DNA of 47,107 nucleotides from Zygnema cylindricum (Eukaryota; Streptophyta; Zygnematophyceae; Zygnematales; Zygnemataceae). How positions within the stretch are numbered: the first letter of the stretch is position 1; every line of letters starts with the position of its first letter. A program made the position numbers and the translations under genes. Below, in pieces: positions 23,116 through 34,000 of the stretch. A model generated the notes under the pieces. It was not told the DNA's origin and searched no databases. It saw nothing but the letters and a program-made list of their open reading frames with translations. The DNA is taken from positions 1-47,107 of the forward strand of contig JBBHKE010001598.1 in assembly GCA_037447655.1 (NCBI GenBank), written 5' to 3'.

Positions 23116-24112
23116 CATAGATGTCTCATTCGTACGGATTTTGACATTTTTACGAAATTTCGTTATTTTTTCTAGATTTTGAATCTTTCGTTAAATGCAT
23201 ATACTTTTCGTACGGATAAAACGTACGTATGTTATGTATGGAAATTTAAAAAAAGAGACGTTTTAATTTCGTGCACGAAGTTTAAATAAATTTGTACGGC
23301 ACAGATACATTGTACGAAAAGTTTTGAAAAGTGACGTTTTATTTCTGCGCGCGAAGTTTGAAAGAAATTTGTACGGTTTATCATTACAACGAAGCCGCCA
23401 TTGAATCCGCCATTGAACGCTCGATTGAAGCCACACTTGAAGCTTCCACGAACCTTTTCCCAGGCAGCCATGTCTTGGCCTCGAGGAGCAGAGTGGGAGC
23501 ATGTTAAGGCTCTAAAGGGATATGATAGATTTTTTTTTTTCGATTATGATTTTGTCATTATCCAATTTGAAATACAAAAATGGTTATTTTATGCTTCAAT
23601 TCTGGATTTATCATTACTAAATGTTGACATACAGAAATGGTTTTTTTTTTTTTAATTTTGATTTTGTCATTATTCAGTTTTCGATTTTGACATTCAAAAA
23701 TGGTTGTTTTTTGCTTCAATTGTAAATTTGTGAATGGTGACATGATGTAATGAGGGCAAGCGCCGGCATGGCGCTGACAGAGCGCCCGCGCTGACTTGGC
23801 GCTGACACGGCGCCGGGAAGACGCCGGCGCGGACAGGGCGCCGGCGCTGTCTCAGTCTGATCGTTGGGTCAGTCAGATCGTTGGGTGCAGGTTCAGCATC
23901 CAACGAATCGTCGTTGGTTTTCGTTTATAACTTTTGAATTTTTTATTAAGTTGTCATCGTATTTTTCGTTATCGATTAAATGTTTTAATATTTTTAAATT
24001 TTTATTTTTAGTATGGAGTTAAAGTCGGTGAACGTATTTTTTAATTTTTGAACTTTGTTTCATGCGCATATTCGTTATTTTTTTGGCGTTTCATGCGCAC
24101 GAGACATCTATG
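23116..24112. mobile_element. Non-autonomous hAT-like element (997 bp) with exact 8-bp target duplication
   Basis: TIRs CATAGATGTCTC (23116) and GAGACATCTATG (ending 24112) are exact inverses. ATTGGAAT flanks both ends (23108-23115, 24113-24120). Inside are two imperfect ~100-bp tandem units around 23545-23745 (GATTTTGTCATTAT, AAAAATGGTT, GCTTCAATT) and a GC-rich island. The ORFs (for example 23401-23655) are composition-driven. Its TIR resembles the element at 38471-38951 (CATAGTTGTTCA). Confidence 0.88.
23755..23860. repeat. GC-rich GGCGCTGACA / CGCCGGCG mini-repeat island
   Basis: About 100 bases of very high GC content inside an AT-rich transposon. Recurring pieces are GGCGCTGACA, GCGCCGGCG and GACACGGCGCCGG, several of them palindromic. 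It is followed by the short direct repeat CAGTC(T)GATCGTTGGGT (twice). Confidence 0.75.
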
Positions 24113-24268
24113 ATTGGAATCCGTTGACATTGTGAAAGCAGCGCGACAGGCTGGCACGTTAGCAGGGAATATGGCCTGCCGCAAGGGCCATAGTGCCCAC
24201 GCCCATCAGTCCTTACCACTGGGCTCAACATAACATGTGTCTTGTATCATTTCATTAGCTAATAGGTA

Positions 24269-24803
24269 CACCGCGAATCGCTATTAGCATATTGAACCCT
24301 AATTCAGTTCCCCCAAATTTTGACCCAAAATCTTAAATAGTATTAATATTTATTTTTTTCTTTACGCCTTTTAGGGTTCTGTTCCAATTAGCGTTAATAA
24401 CGAAAGTGCACTGCAATTTAAGTAGTGTGGTGTACGGTCAGTGTCATACCGTACAAAGTTGTGCCTTTCTAAGTAAAAAAATATAGAAAATAATTTAACA
24501 TAGGCGCGCTCATATGAATGTGCACTGGAAGAAAATGAAAATTTTAACTGACATAAAATAGTCTAACAAGAAAGGACGGTAAAATTAAGCGACGGCGTAC
24601 GATGTCAAAGATTTTGTACGGATACCTATATTAGTGTAAGCATGTTTAGGGTTTTTTAATTATTTTTTGAAAAACTCAAATTAGCATTTGTAAAAAAATA
24701 GAATATATGTTTTTTATTTAAATTCAATTCCCAATTAGCGTTAATAACTTTAATTATTTTTATATGATATTTAAATCTTTGACGGTAATAGCGATTCCCG
24801 GTG
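24269..24803. mobile_element. TA-family MITE, copy D (535 bp)
   Basis: The left end CACCGCGAATCGCTATTAGC and right end GTAATAGCGATTCCCGGTG are inverted; TA flanks both (24267-24268, 24804-24805). It carries the internal palindrome GTACGGTC...ATACCGTAC, a CATATGAATGTGCACTGG block shared with copy G, and the GTACGATGTC...ATTTTGTACGG block. No ORF. Confidence 0.88.
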
Positions 24804-24805
24804 TA

Positions 24806-25830
24806 GCGTTCAATATAGACAATAATGCATTATATTTTCTATCATTTTCCCCGATATAAAAATGGAAAGAACTTTTACTATGCGCCATATTTGCTAGGCG
24901 CAGGCGCTTATGTCATCATGTTCACAAAAGTATAAGATCGGTGAAAATTTGTCACAAACTTTGTGACTTGTTTTGTTGACCATCTTTGATCGTAGTTTTA
25001 CAACAAGGCTCAGCATGCCTTTTTCCACACTTTGCACATGGTACCCGTCAAGTAAGTTTGACACTTTAATGGGGAGACAGGCTTCGTTGATCCTTAAATG
25101 AAAATGCCCCGTGGAATTAAAAGTTATCGACCCAAACTCTTATCTTTCGAAATTAAATTCGTAGTGAACGCTTAAACTCTTTCCTATGATTTTTTTGTTC
25201 AAACTTTAATCGTGACCCCTCTATCTCCCCCTTTCCCTTTCCCTTTCCCTCACCACCTCTCTCTCTCTATCCCTCTCTTTCTCGTACACCTTCTCCCTCT
25301 CCATCTCCCTCTCCAACTATATTACGAAAAGCAAACTGAAAATAAAATAAAAACTATAGAACTGTTACAAACCCGCACGACAAAAAACATGTGTTATAAA
25401 TACAACAATTTAAAAAGGGAAGAAAAAAAATCCAATAAATACAATAACTTCGAATTTTGTCATTAACACCTCAAAAATAAAACACTTCTTACGAATGCAA
25501 CAATCATACAATAAATGTATATCAGTACAACGATGTCCTACGATGTAATAGCTTTTTCTTAGTATAATGCAAACCCGCCTTGGGGCATGTGTACTCGACG
25601 TATGAATAATTGGGAATTCATGATATTGTGTGGTTGATACTTTTATCAAAGAAGTTCACAGTTGAAATGCCGAATAAGTATTTGCCATGTTCAACAATGG
25701 TCATTTTAGAGGATCCAATTGTCACATGATTTTACCTCACACAAACAAAAATACATAAAGAGAAAGACAATTTACATGTCATCAACCCTTACGTTGTTGT
25801 GGTGGGAGATGTAAGATAGGTTGGTGGTGG
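24806..25830. other. Unassigned AT-rich DNA with a short pyrimidine repeat
   Basis: No gene recognised. 25215-25315 is a CCCTTT/CTCTCT pyrimidine-rich stretch whose ORF (25212-25466) is low complexity. The rest is AT-rich without clear element ends. Confidence 0.5.
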
Positions 25831-25834
25831 GGGA

Positions 25835-25985
25835 AACATCGTATCAAAAGCGCACAAAGCCACTTGGGGATTAGAAAGGTTGGGAAGTTCGTCGACGTGG
25901 GACGAATTTGTCTAAAGAGTAAAATCAAGGAATTGGGTCACGAAAATGTCCAAACCAACCGGGTAACCCAACACACAACTCGGTT
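25835..25985 (-). mobile_element. Decayed fragment of the same non-LTR element as 11815-13880
   Basis: The plus-strand sequence GCCACTTGGGGATTAGAAAG through GTAACCCAACACACAACT aligns with about 13000-13115 of the larger copy (CCACATGGGGATCTGAAAGG, GTCCACGTGGGATAAATCTG, CAACCCAACACACAAATG). That part encodes the post-catalytic RT region on the minus strand. It is heavily mutated and only ~150 bases are recognisable, so at least one further insertion of the family existed here. Confidence 0.7.
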
Positions 25986-26024
25986 CGGTTCATTTTCGTT
26001 CGGTTCACACCAAACGTCTGGAGT

Positions 26025-26760
26025 GTAGTTTGAAGCCCGATGGCGTCCATTTGCATTCTATATCCCATAGGGGCAATGATTATGATTTCTAATTACGTAT
26101 ATTGATTCTCTTTAGACTCACATATTAATATTTTACACCGGATTGATATAATATGCTTGGTGGTGCCTACCATATTGCAAACAATGGCAAACTACCTTCA
26201 TTGTTGTCGTGTGCCTTGTGTCAAATGCTTTTACATGTTGGAGTGGTAGGGAGAGATAGCGCAATTAGTAATCGAGTTGTGTACACTAAGATGTGAAGGT
26301 TGATATTTTTCTGAAGGTAGGAAAGATATGTCGTCGATATGGCATTGTTGTATGGCATTTTAAGTCCTTTTATATTTATGGTCAATGCACGTTGGAGACT
26401 TGAAGCTATCCACCATTAATCCTCTTGTATTCTCATCAACGTCATATTACGATGACATTACACAAGTGTAAGTGTCTTTTTGTTCCTTATTCTTACACAT
26501 TGTCATCAAGTTCCCACTCAACGTGGCCCGGGGGTTTAAGAGGGTGTTCCCTACCCTCTTGTGGGAAGTTTAATTCAGTTAACGTTTTATTTAGTATTTT
26601 ATTAATGCACATGCTTGTACTTGCATTTGTATTTGTGTTTGGTCGTTTTTGCATATCTGATTTCTTCCATATCATTCCCGGTGTTGCATGTTGTCCCGTG
26701 ACCCGCTAGCTTTTGGCATCAAGGGTTGGATGTCCTAAGGGGACACTGACGTTCAAGCGA
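26025..26760. other. Unassigned, probably decayed repeat DNA
   Basis: A + strand ORF at 26425-26709 (94 codons) has no family features I recognise. Mixed composition, no clear ends. Confidence 0.4.
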
Positions 26761-26772
26761 TGTACACAAGAT

Positions 26773-27125
26773 CAAGGTATGGAGGTGGTTTTTATTTTAG
26801 GAGGGATTTTCAAGGGTCAAGCGATTCTTGCAACTTCGAGTTACGCCACAAAGGCGAAGGAGTAGATCAACCAGCACTGTGAAGCATGGTGGAGCCACTC
26901 ATTGGAGCGACGTTTAAGAGCTAAGACATTGTACATTTTAAAGGTATTTGGAGGGGATGTGACACTCAACAATAAGTGAATTTGAACCATCTTAGCCCTA
27001 AAAAGTGGTACGCCAAGTACCCTTTTTGTGTTCATTAAAGGAATTATGGGAAAGCATACAAAAAAGCGACATTGGCCTCTAAAGCGTACAAATGCTTGTT
27101 CGATAGGTTTCGGAAAGATTAACTT
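26773..27125 (+). pseudogene. Decayed coding sequence of unknown family
   Basis: One + strand frame reads as protein-like for over 100 codons with only three stops: EVVFILGGIFKGQAILATSS, then INQHCEAWWSHSLERRLRAK, TLYILKVFGGDV, and GTPSTLFVFIKGIMGKHTKK with RHWPLKRTNA. The residue mix and evenly spaced conserved-looking Trp, Cys and His positions argue for a former protein, most likely transposon-derived given the surroundings. I cannot name the family. Confidence 0.45.
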
Positions 27126-30100
27126 AACGACGTTTAGATCTTACAATTTTAAGGAGCAATGGTTAAGATCTAGAGTTCGAGTGTTTTTCTCGTAAAAAGA
27201 CTCTAAAATTGTACTTTGCTTTGTTTTTAGTGCTTAGTACCCCAGTGTGTGGTATTCCAACACGGGAGCCATTGTTGAGACGTTGGAGACCTTTATCGTT
27301 GGTGACATATAAAACTAGATGCGGAGCCCGTTTCTTACCAAAAGAATATGGACATTAGGGATATAGTGCAACTCAGTAGACGTGAACCGAATTTCAAAGA
27401 CCCTTTACTACCTCAAAGGGGAGGTGGCCACACAGGTTTGTATGCAGAAGAGGCCGACGGCTAAGGGGGCATGTCAGGCCCAAAAGTCTCGTGGTGTTGA
27501 TGACCATGATTGAAATGTCACCAGTGGTGGAAGGGAATTTGAAAATTGATTGAGAAAAAGGTGATTGACAGAGCAAATGTTTGCACTTGTAGCTATCCCT
27601 CCAATAATCTTTTGGGATATTGATTAACAACCTAAACAACTGCCGGGAGGTGCCTTTGACCTTTGATTGAATCTTCTCATATTCGGAAGATTTGAGGAGC
27701 TGGAAGCAGTTGGGCCAGAGGGGATCTTCCGCTTGGTTGAGAGAGTAAAGGACGCTAAGGAGAAGAGAGGCTCTGGGGTAATATATGGCCACATTTCCAT
27801 GAGGCCGAGGTTACTGCGAGGGTTGATAAGGGAACAATTGTGTAGGCTGAATTATAACTCACAGGAGACGAACGGTCTCAATGTTTTGCGAGCTAACTAA
27901 TCCACTGAAGAGTTATATTGTGACATATGGGGTTACCCCGACCACCCTTACGGTCAATGTTTCCAAAAAATAGCTTCACCAAAACTACAGTTGTATGCCA
28001 CAATTAATGCTATGATCGAAAGCGTGTTGCTCTGTAAAGAGAGAAGACCAGATCAATCTACAGGTGGGAAGCTACAGGCAAGCAGGAGGAGGACCCACAC
28101 GGAACAATAAAAGAGAAGAGGTAGCTCTGCGAGCAACATGAGTTCAGTAACAGCAAGATTTATAAAATGGAAACAAAGAGTTGCATGAACGGATTTGAAG
28201 GAAGGAATAAGGAAGTTGCACCAACATTAGTCCAGCAGAGGACTCAATATCTTGGCCCATGCCTTTGTGAAGACGTGCATTTTGACAGGGAGCTGTTGAG
28301 TTACAGAATTTTAATGGACTTCTGAAGTAAGTCTTTCAGGATTTAGATTAACAGATATTACAACTGTCAAGAATAATTCAGCTTTTTAATAGATATCTGC
28401 AACAGACTGATGATATCAACAATGTCACCCCCAAACAAGACCATGCCAATAATCTCCAATTTTGACATTCAATCTTTAATACATTTTGATGGTCTAACAT
28501 CACAAGATTACAGAGGGAAAACCATGCATTTGGATAAACTGAAGGACTCAGACCAGTGACAACATAATTTTGCACCTCTTCTTCGAATGATCCTGTTCTT
28601 AATATTTTCAGCCATAATGCTCGCTTACATTATACGTAAATCATGTATGCCACCCAATATGCATGATGGCACAACATCCAGTAGAGTTCCATGCCAAGCT
28701 GCTTGCTAACAACCAAGATATGGTGCTTGATTTAAGATATTACGAAAACTATTAAAAAAACCACCAAATTACAACAAAATGGAAAAGCAAAAAAACTCAA
28801 GTCAAATATATAATGTCGGCATTAGACATACATAAATTACACATAACATGATTGTACTGGCATAAAATGCAACATACATTCAAACAATACAAAAAAAAAA
28901 AAACCAGCTAATCAGATAAGATCTGAATCCAACTCCTCTTGTGGCATCAATCTGAGACATTGACAGTCATTCAAGATTGCAGTTAATCCAAAGAAAATAG
29001 TAATTCATCACATGAAATATATACGTGCAGAGAAAAAAAGGAGAGGAGAACTTCAAGCTCCTCTTTGGTCCACAAACTATAATAGTCAGTGCTTTATCAG
29101 ACATGTGAGGCATAAGAGGCGTCGCAACAGAAAAGCCACCAAGTAACCTCAGCTTCCCATTCGGACACAAAGGGAACAAGCTAAGTGTTTCACTCCTGCA
29201 ATAGTGTAAACAAGCCAAGGCCTTCCTGAGTTGTAAACAAGCCAAGCCTTCATGAACTGATCCCAGACGTTCTTTAAAAAAACTAGCAGACAAGTCTTCG
29301 TTCCAACTATCTGCACTCACCCACCACCTTTTACAGCATTAATGCTTTTTCACTGGGGGCCAATTAGTGAGAACAAGCATGTCAGTATCATATTTGTATT
29401 GTTTTTCAGGCATACTACTTCTAGATAATAGTCACAAACCAGTGAATTAGGGCTACTGGAAAACCTAAGGAGGCAAGAAACTCTTGGCACAACCAGAGAA
29501 AGCAAAGGTTATCAGCCAAGAAAAATGAAAGACAGACATCGATGCAACACCTGTGTATTGAAATACTCCGGTTATCATGAAACGGACAAAAGCCTATGTC
29601 GCCATAAGACCTGCTGCTTTCTATTCTCTCCACCTGATTTATCCGTCACAATGAACAACAAGAACGTGTTTGGGTCCTGTCATTGCCGACAAGAAAATAA
29701 CAAGCTGTTAATAACCTTAGTGACTCGAGAAAAAACAATTGGTCAGAAGAGTCTGTCATGCTTCAACTTGCGCAACATAAACAATGAGAAACTGCCCTCC
29801 ATTAAACACAAAGGTGTCAGCAAAACTGAAATGAGAACCACTCCTGCATACAATGCTATGGTTTCGAGGCTTAAACAACTCTGTAAAGCCTTTCAACGAA
29901 ATAGGAGAGTACCATTGACATGGTAATCAAGCAACGATCACAAAAACTAGCAAGCACTTCGTATCCTTTCAAGTTTAAACAAATAATAAAATAAAGACAG
30001 ACGACGTATTCAGCCGTGTAAACCAGCAACCAACAAAGCCTGCTGGAAAAACAGACTTTCAGATGAAGCTTAAACTGACCAAGAAAAATAATAGCCTAAC

Positions 30101-30560
30101 CTTGCAAACAAACAGCAATAAGCAGCAAACAAGACTTAAGAATAACACTACTACAGCACACTGTAAACAGGCTAAAAACAGACAGTCTGATGAAGCGAAT
30201 CAAAGACGAAACAGTCTTTAAACTAAAAAACCACCCGAGAAAAAAGCCTTAGGGGGCTACCCTCGTCTGAAACCGTATAGCAAGACATACCAGATAAAGG
30301 AAGTCAAATACCTTTTCAGGGTTTCTCTCTGCTGTGAAATGTATCACAATCTGTCCAATCACACCCATCCATTCTCGTAACCGTTGGTATAACAATATCA
30401 CACCAAAAAAACTGTAACTCCAACATAGTGCAGAGAAAAAGGGACGTAAAAGAAAGAAAACAATGGCAGTTCGAACTACAGAAGATGACAGCAAACACTA
30501 GCTTTCATCAATAGAAATTGAACTCACTCTGAAACGTTTCACTAGGAATAGAAATCCATT
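27126..30560. other. Gene-poor 3.4 kb downstream of MBS
   Basis: ORFs of up to 133 codons exist on both strands (27394-27792 minus, 27667-27900 plus, 29525-29926 plus, 28967-29320 minus). None shows a domain, and several overlap antisense. The part next to 30560 should include the 3' UTR of MBS. A small purine-rich patch lies at 28035-28130. No repeat with clear ends was found. Confidence 0.5.
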
Positions 30561-30570
30561 CGCTGGACAA

Positions 30571-30885
30571 TCACTTCTTATGGCTCCCTCGAACGCCTGG
30601 CTTTGGTTTTTCTCCTGTCTCTGGAACTGCTGTATGCTGGTGAATAAGCGCCTGTTCATCAAATGGCAGCTTTGGATGCTTGGCGTCATGGTGGATTTGC
30701 ATGGTCTTCAGATCCGGACCGGTCACTTTGCAAATAGGACACGCCAGTTTGGAATGCCCGCCCTTTTCCAACCCTAACCTGTCAGCGACACCGTTTTTTC
30801 CGCCACCGCGATTGGTGGTTGCTGCATCAATTTTCAGCGCTATTTCTCGCGCAGTGTGCTTTTTCGGCTTTGCTTTGCCCGTCAT
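30571..30885 (-). CDS. MBS1: METHYLENE BLUE SENSITIVITY (MBS) small zinc-finger protein
   Basis: Uninterrupted 104-codon ORF on the minus strand ending TGA. It starts MTGKAKPKKHTAREIALKID and continues through TTNRGGGKNGVADRLG, EKGGHSKLACPICKV, DLKTMQIHHDAKHPKLPF, to the basic C-terminus KPKPGVRGSHKK. The C2H2-type finger is C49-x2-C52-x12-H65-x4-H70 (with H66 adjacent). Sequence, length and ending match plant MBS proteins, which mediate singlet-oxygen signalling between chloroplast and nucleus and act in the cytosol and nucleus. Arabidopsis has two paralogues, so the 1 in the symbol is nominal. Only ~285 bases separate its ATG from MITE copy E. The coding part has no intron; UTR introns cannot be excluded. 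Confidence 0.95.
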   Translation of the reverse strand: MTGKAKPKKHTAREIALKIDAATTNRGGGKNGVADRLGLEKGGHSKLACPICKVTGPDLKTMQIHHDAKHPKLPFDEQALIHQHTAVPETGEKPKPGVRGSHKK

Positions 30886-31169
30886 CGAGATCAGGAGCAG
30901 TAGAGAGAGGCGCCTACTAGAAGGTCAGAGCGGAAGGAAATCGTTAAGACAGAAGATGCGAAAGAAAGGATAAATTTGGTAGCCCCACACTTTTGAGGTG
31001 ACGCGGGTATAGTAACAGCTTGGTTCGTAAATAGTCTAGACAGCACTAGAGGCGGATTCCGTTACAAACTCGTTTAAACTTTAAACCTGTTTCATTGTCG
31101 TACATAAAAATATTTAACAAAGGCGTAGCAGAAAATGCTTGACAATTTTTTTGCAATCTTTATACAAAC
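30886..31169 (-). promoter_or_regulatory. Upstream region of MBS, limited by a MITE
   Basis: About 285 bases between the MBS start codon and MITE copy E must contain the 5' UTR and proximal promoter if the MITE does not contribute. No strong TATA box was seen; the purine-rich GAGAGGCGCC and AGAAAGGA patches suggest 5' UTR close to the ATG. Confidence 0.4.
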
Positions 31170-31171
31170 TA

Positions 31172-31725
31172 CACCGTGAATCGTTATTAGACTTATGTAC
31201 TCTATATCGGCGCCCCAAAATTTTGACATTGATACCCGAAATACAGTGACTGATTCTATTTTATCCGTGACGTTAATTACGGTTCTTGTAAATTAGCGTC
31301 GATGGAATTTTCGTACTTATTTCATGAATAGTATGATGTACGGAATGTGTTTGCTGGTACAAAACTGTACTTGATTACCGAAAATCGTACAAAAATTTTA
31401 GTTAACTTATGTCGGTTGCATACAGAACTGCGCTTAGAATTAACGTGGAGTAGAGAATGCGACAAACGCGTTCGCAAACCCAAATTATAATTATGGATTA
31501 ATTACACTTAAAGGACGCGACGTGGTACGGTTAGTCAGATTTTGTACTTTTTCCTATTTTAACGTGTATGTAATGACGGCGGACTCTGTATACCTAAATC
31601 AGCGTTATACAGAAATTACAATTAAACATTTTTTTCATAATGGTATTGATACACAAATTAGAATCAATGACACTAATTTATTATTGATACTAATAATTTC
31701 TATAGTCTAATAACGATTCACGGTG
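31172..31725. mobile_element. TA-family MITE, copy E (554 bp)
   Basis: The left end CACCGTGAATCGTTATTAGAC and right end GTCTAATAACGATTCACGGTG are perfect inverses over at least 21 bases; TA flanks both ends (31170-31171, 31726-31727). It shares with copy F the start ACTCTATATCGGCGCCCC and AAATTTTGA. Internal family blocks GTGATGTACGG and GTCAGATTTTGTAC are present. No coding capacity. This isolated insertion shows the TA-CACCG...CGGTG-TA boundaries most cleanly. Confidence 0.93.
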
Positions 31726-31727
31726 TA

Positions 31728-32279
31728 GTAAATCAATGCCCGTTACACAGGCAAAGTTCGTGTTGTGTGTGTTTAGGGTTGTATAGAGTTTTTGTACTCT
31801 ATATATTTGGGAACAACTGCAGGTGGGTTTTTTGATGAACTATACAAATGTAAATTATATGTGGGAATGACAACCATAGGGTGTTTTAATTTACAACACA
31901 AATATAGACAATTTTAAACCAAGAGAATGTCCCATGTAAGATGTCATTCCATGCAAACAAACATGTTTTGAAGTTCATAATCGTATTTAGTCTACTTCAC
32001 AACATAAATATTGTAGTTGAGATGAAATGGGTTTATTGATGACTGAGTGTCACCTTTGTAATAACGTTCAATGGTGTGTTGCTCTAGCAATTTCAACTGA
32101 CTAATTATACTTAACTAACCATTCTCCGCCTATATCTATATGTAACTGTCATAAATCAAATGTTTATTTTTAGCTACAAATTTCATGTTGGTGTGTTTTG
32201 TTACACAATATGTTTTTGAAATCAGAACCTTAACATATCATTTGCCTACTTGTATCACTTATAATTCAACTGATGTACA
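31728..32279. other. Unassigned AT-rich DNA
   Basis: No ORF or inverted repeat of note. It may be the remainder of the Helitron 3' side, but I found no CTRR end with hairpin. Confidence 0.4.
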
Positions 32280-32649
32280 CTATATATTAATAACGCTTTT
32301 GAAAACATCATTCTTGGTATACGTTCCGTTTTCATCCTCAAGTATCGGTTCTTCAACGAACACTTTTAAATTGACGCGTGAAGTGACCCGCGACAACGCC
32401 ACATATAGTTGTCCGTGTGCAAACACTGGTTGGAGCAAATACAAACCCAATTGGTGTATTGATTGTCCTTGTGATTTGTTGATTGTCATAGCAAATCCTA
32501 CTTATACTGCAAATTGTCGTCGTTTGATTTGGAATGGCAAAACAAAATTCGTTGTTGATCATCGGTATACGCGGAATGAAAATTTCGGTGCTTCGTGCAA
32601 CACCAGTGAGTATTTTTGCTTGAATGAAGTTTTTGGAAAGACCCACTGT

Positions 32650-34000
32650 AACAGGATCTCCTACCTCTCATAAAATCCCATTACTACAAACAATTCCAAC
32701 CACACATTCCACACATTGGAAAATACACATCCACATTGGAAAACACTCACATAAGGATAACTTTAAATTAGAAGAAGCTTCAGTCCACATAACATTAGCT
32801 TGGTCTCTTGCCCTCGTGGCTCAACCCTTCAATTTAAAGTGTTTCCTCTACTCTCCACTCTTAATAATTCTATCTCTTAACTACTAAAACATTATTTAGT
32901 TAGTAAGAGATTTCAATGCAAAAATGCCTTTTCTCCAATTTGGTATTAATCGCTCAGGACCAAGATCAACTGGAATTTCCACAAACTTCTCCAAAGGAAA
33001 AGATGTCTACTCTCCCCTTACACTTCACTATTTATCCATCATCGCCCTGGACTCGCCAGGCCAGAGTCAACGCTCCGTTTTAACAGGCTTTTACCTGGGC
33101 CAATCATTGATCAGCAAAGACTCAGACTGACCAATGCAAAAACGTGCGAAATCTCTTACTAACTACTTAGCACTTTACTAACCAATCAAACGTTACGTTT
33201 CACTACGTAACATTTACGTGCAAAAGTGCGCGCCAAACGAAACGCGACTTCGCACGATCGTGCGTAACAAATTTCGCACGCGAAACTTCCTACGAAATTC
33301 CTTTAAGTAAAAGTGACGTTTCGTACTAAAATTTGTACGAAACGAACCACCGTGCATACTAAACGTTTCGTTAGAACTTTATGAAACGTACACGCGTAAT
33401 TTCGGTACTAATTTGACCCTTAACCCGTTTCAATGATACCCACTTGTTATTTAGACCCCACGCTGTCACCTAAATGCACCCATCGCTATAACTTTTAAAA
33501 TATAACTCCAAATAGCGTGATTCTTTTGCGGACGTCTACCGAATTTAGTACTCTATAATCATAACACCTAAATACCCCTTTATAAACAAGTTCGATCCGC
33601 TATTGCTGTTACACCCACCACTCGGATTTTTGTTCCATTATAAAGTCCCCTTTCGCCGTTGATATTGTAGAATGATTAGTGTACCTGTTTCACACTGATA
33701 AATGTTAATTAATATGTATTCAATATCTGATTACATGTTTTATGTTAATATGATTTAAATCATTGAAATTACTAATTGTGGTTTGTATTGATGTGCATAT
33801 TTATCTTGATATTTAAACAGATAAATAACCATGTAAACTTGCATTAATTTGATTTATGTTAAAGAACGTGTATTTAATATATAATTATGTTATTTAAGTT
33901 AGTTTTTAATTTAATCATAGGCATAGTGGATTGTGGATAATTGATTATATTTATTTGTATATAGACATTTAGAAACTTAAATAATTGTATGATAAATGAG
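32650..34000. mobile_element. Insertion of unknown type inside the Helitron helicase
   Basis: The helicase reading stops after LKTG (near 34005) and restarts at VGLSKNF (near 32650), so ~1.35 kb is foreign or unrecognisable. Near the boundaries TCTCCTACCTC (32660-32670) and, on the other strand, TCTCCTAACCTC (about 34003-34014) look like weak inverted ends. It includes the 269-bp inverted-repeat element. Otherwise AT-rich; many CGAAACG/CGTTTCG palindromic words lie around 33195-33400. Confidence 0.5.
32897..33165. mobile_element. 269-bp inverted-repeat element (MITE-like)
   Basis: TAGTTAGTAAGAGATTTC (32897-32914) and its exact inverse GAAATCTCTTACTAACTA (33148-33165) bound the segment. The arms extend imperfectly through TGCAAAAA and TTTTGCA. 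No clear target duplication was found, so the true ends may lie a few bases outside. Confidence 0.65.

Noticed and set aside
29525-29926. 133-codon + ORF downstream of MBS
   Set aside because: Cys/His/Lys content is not arranged in any motif, and codon and residue patterns look random; no splice partners.
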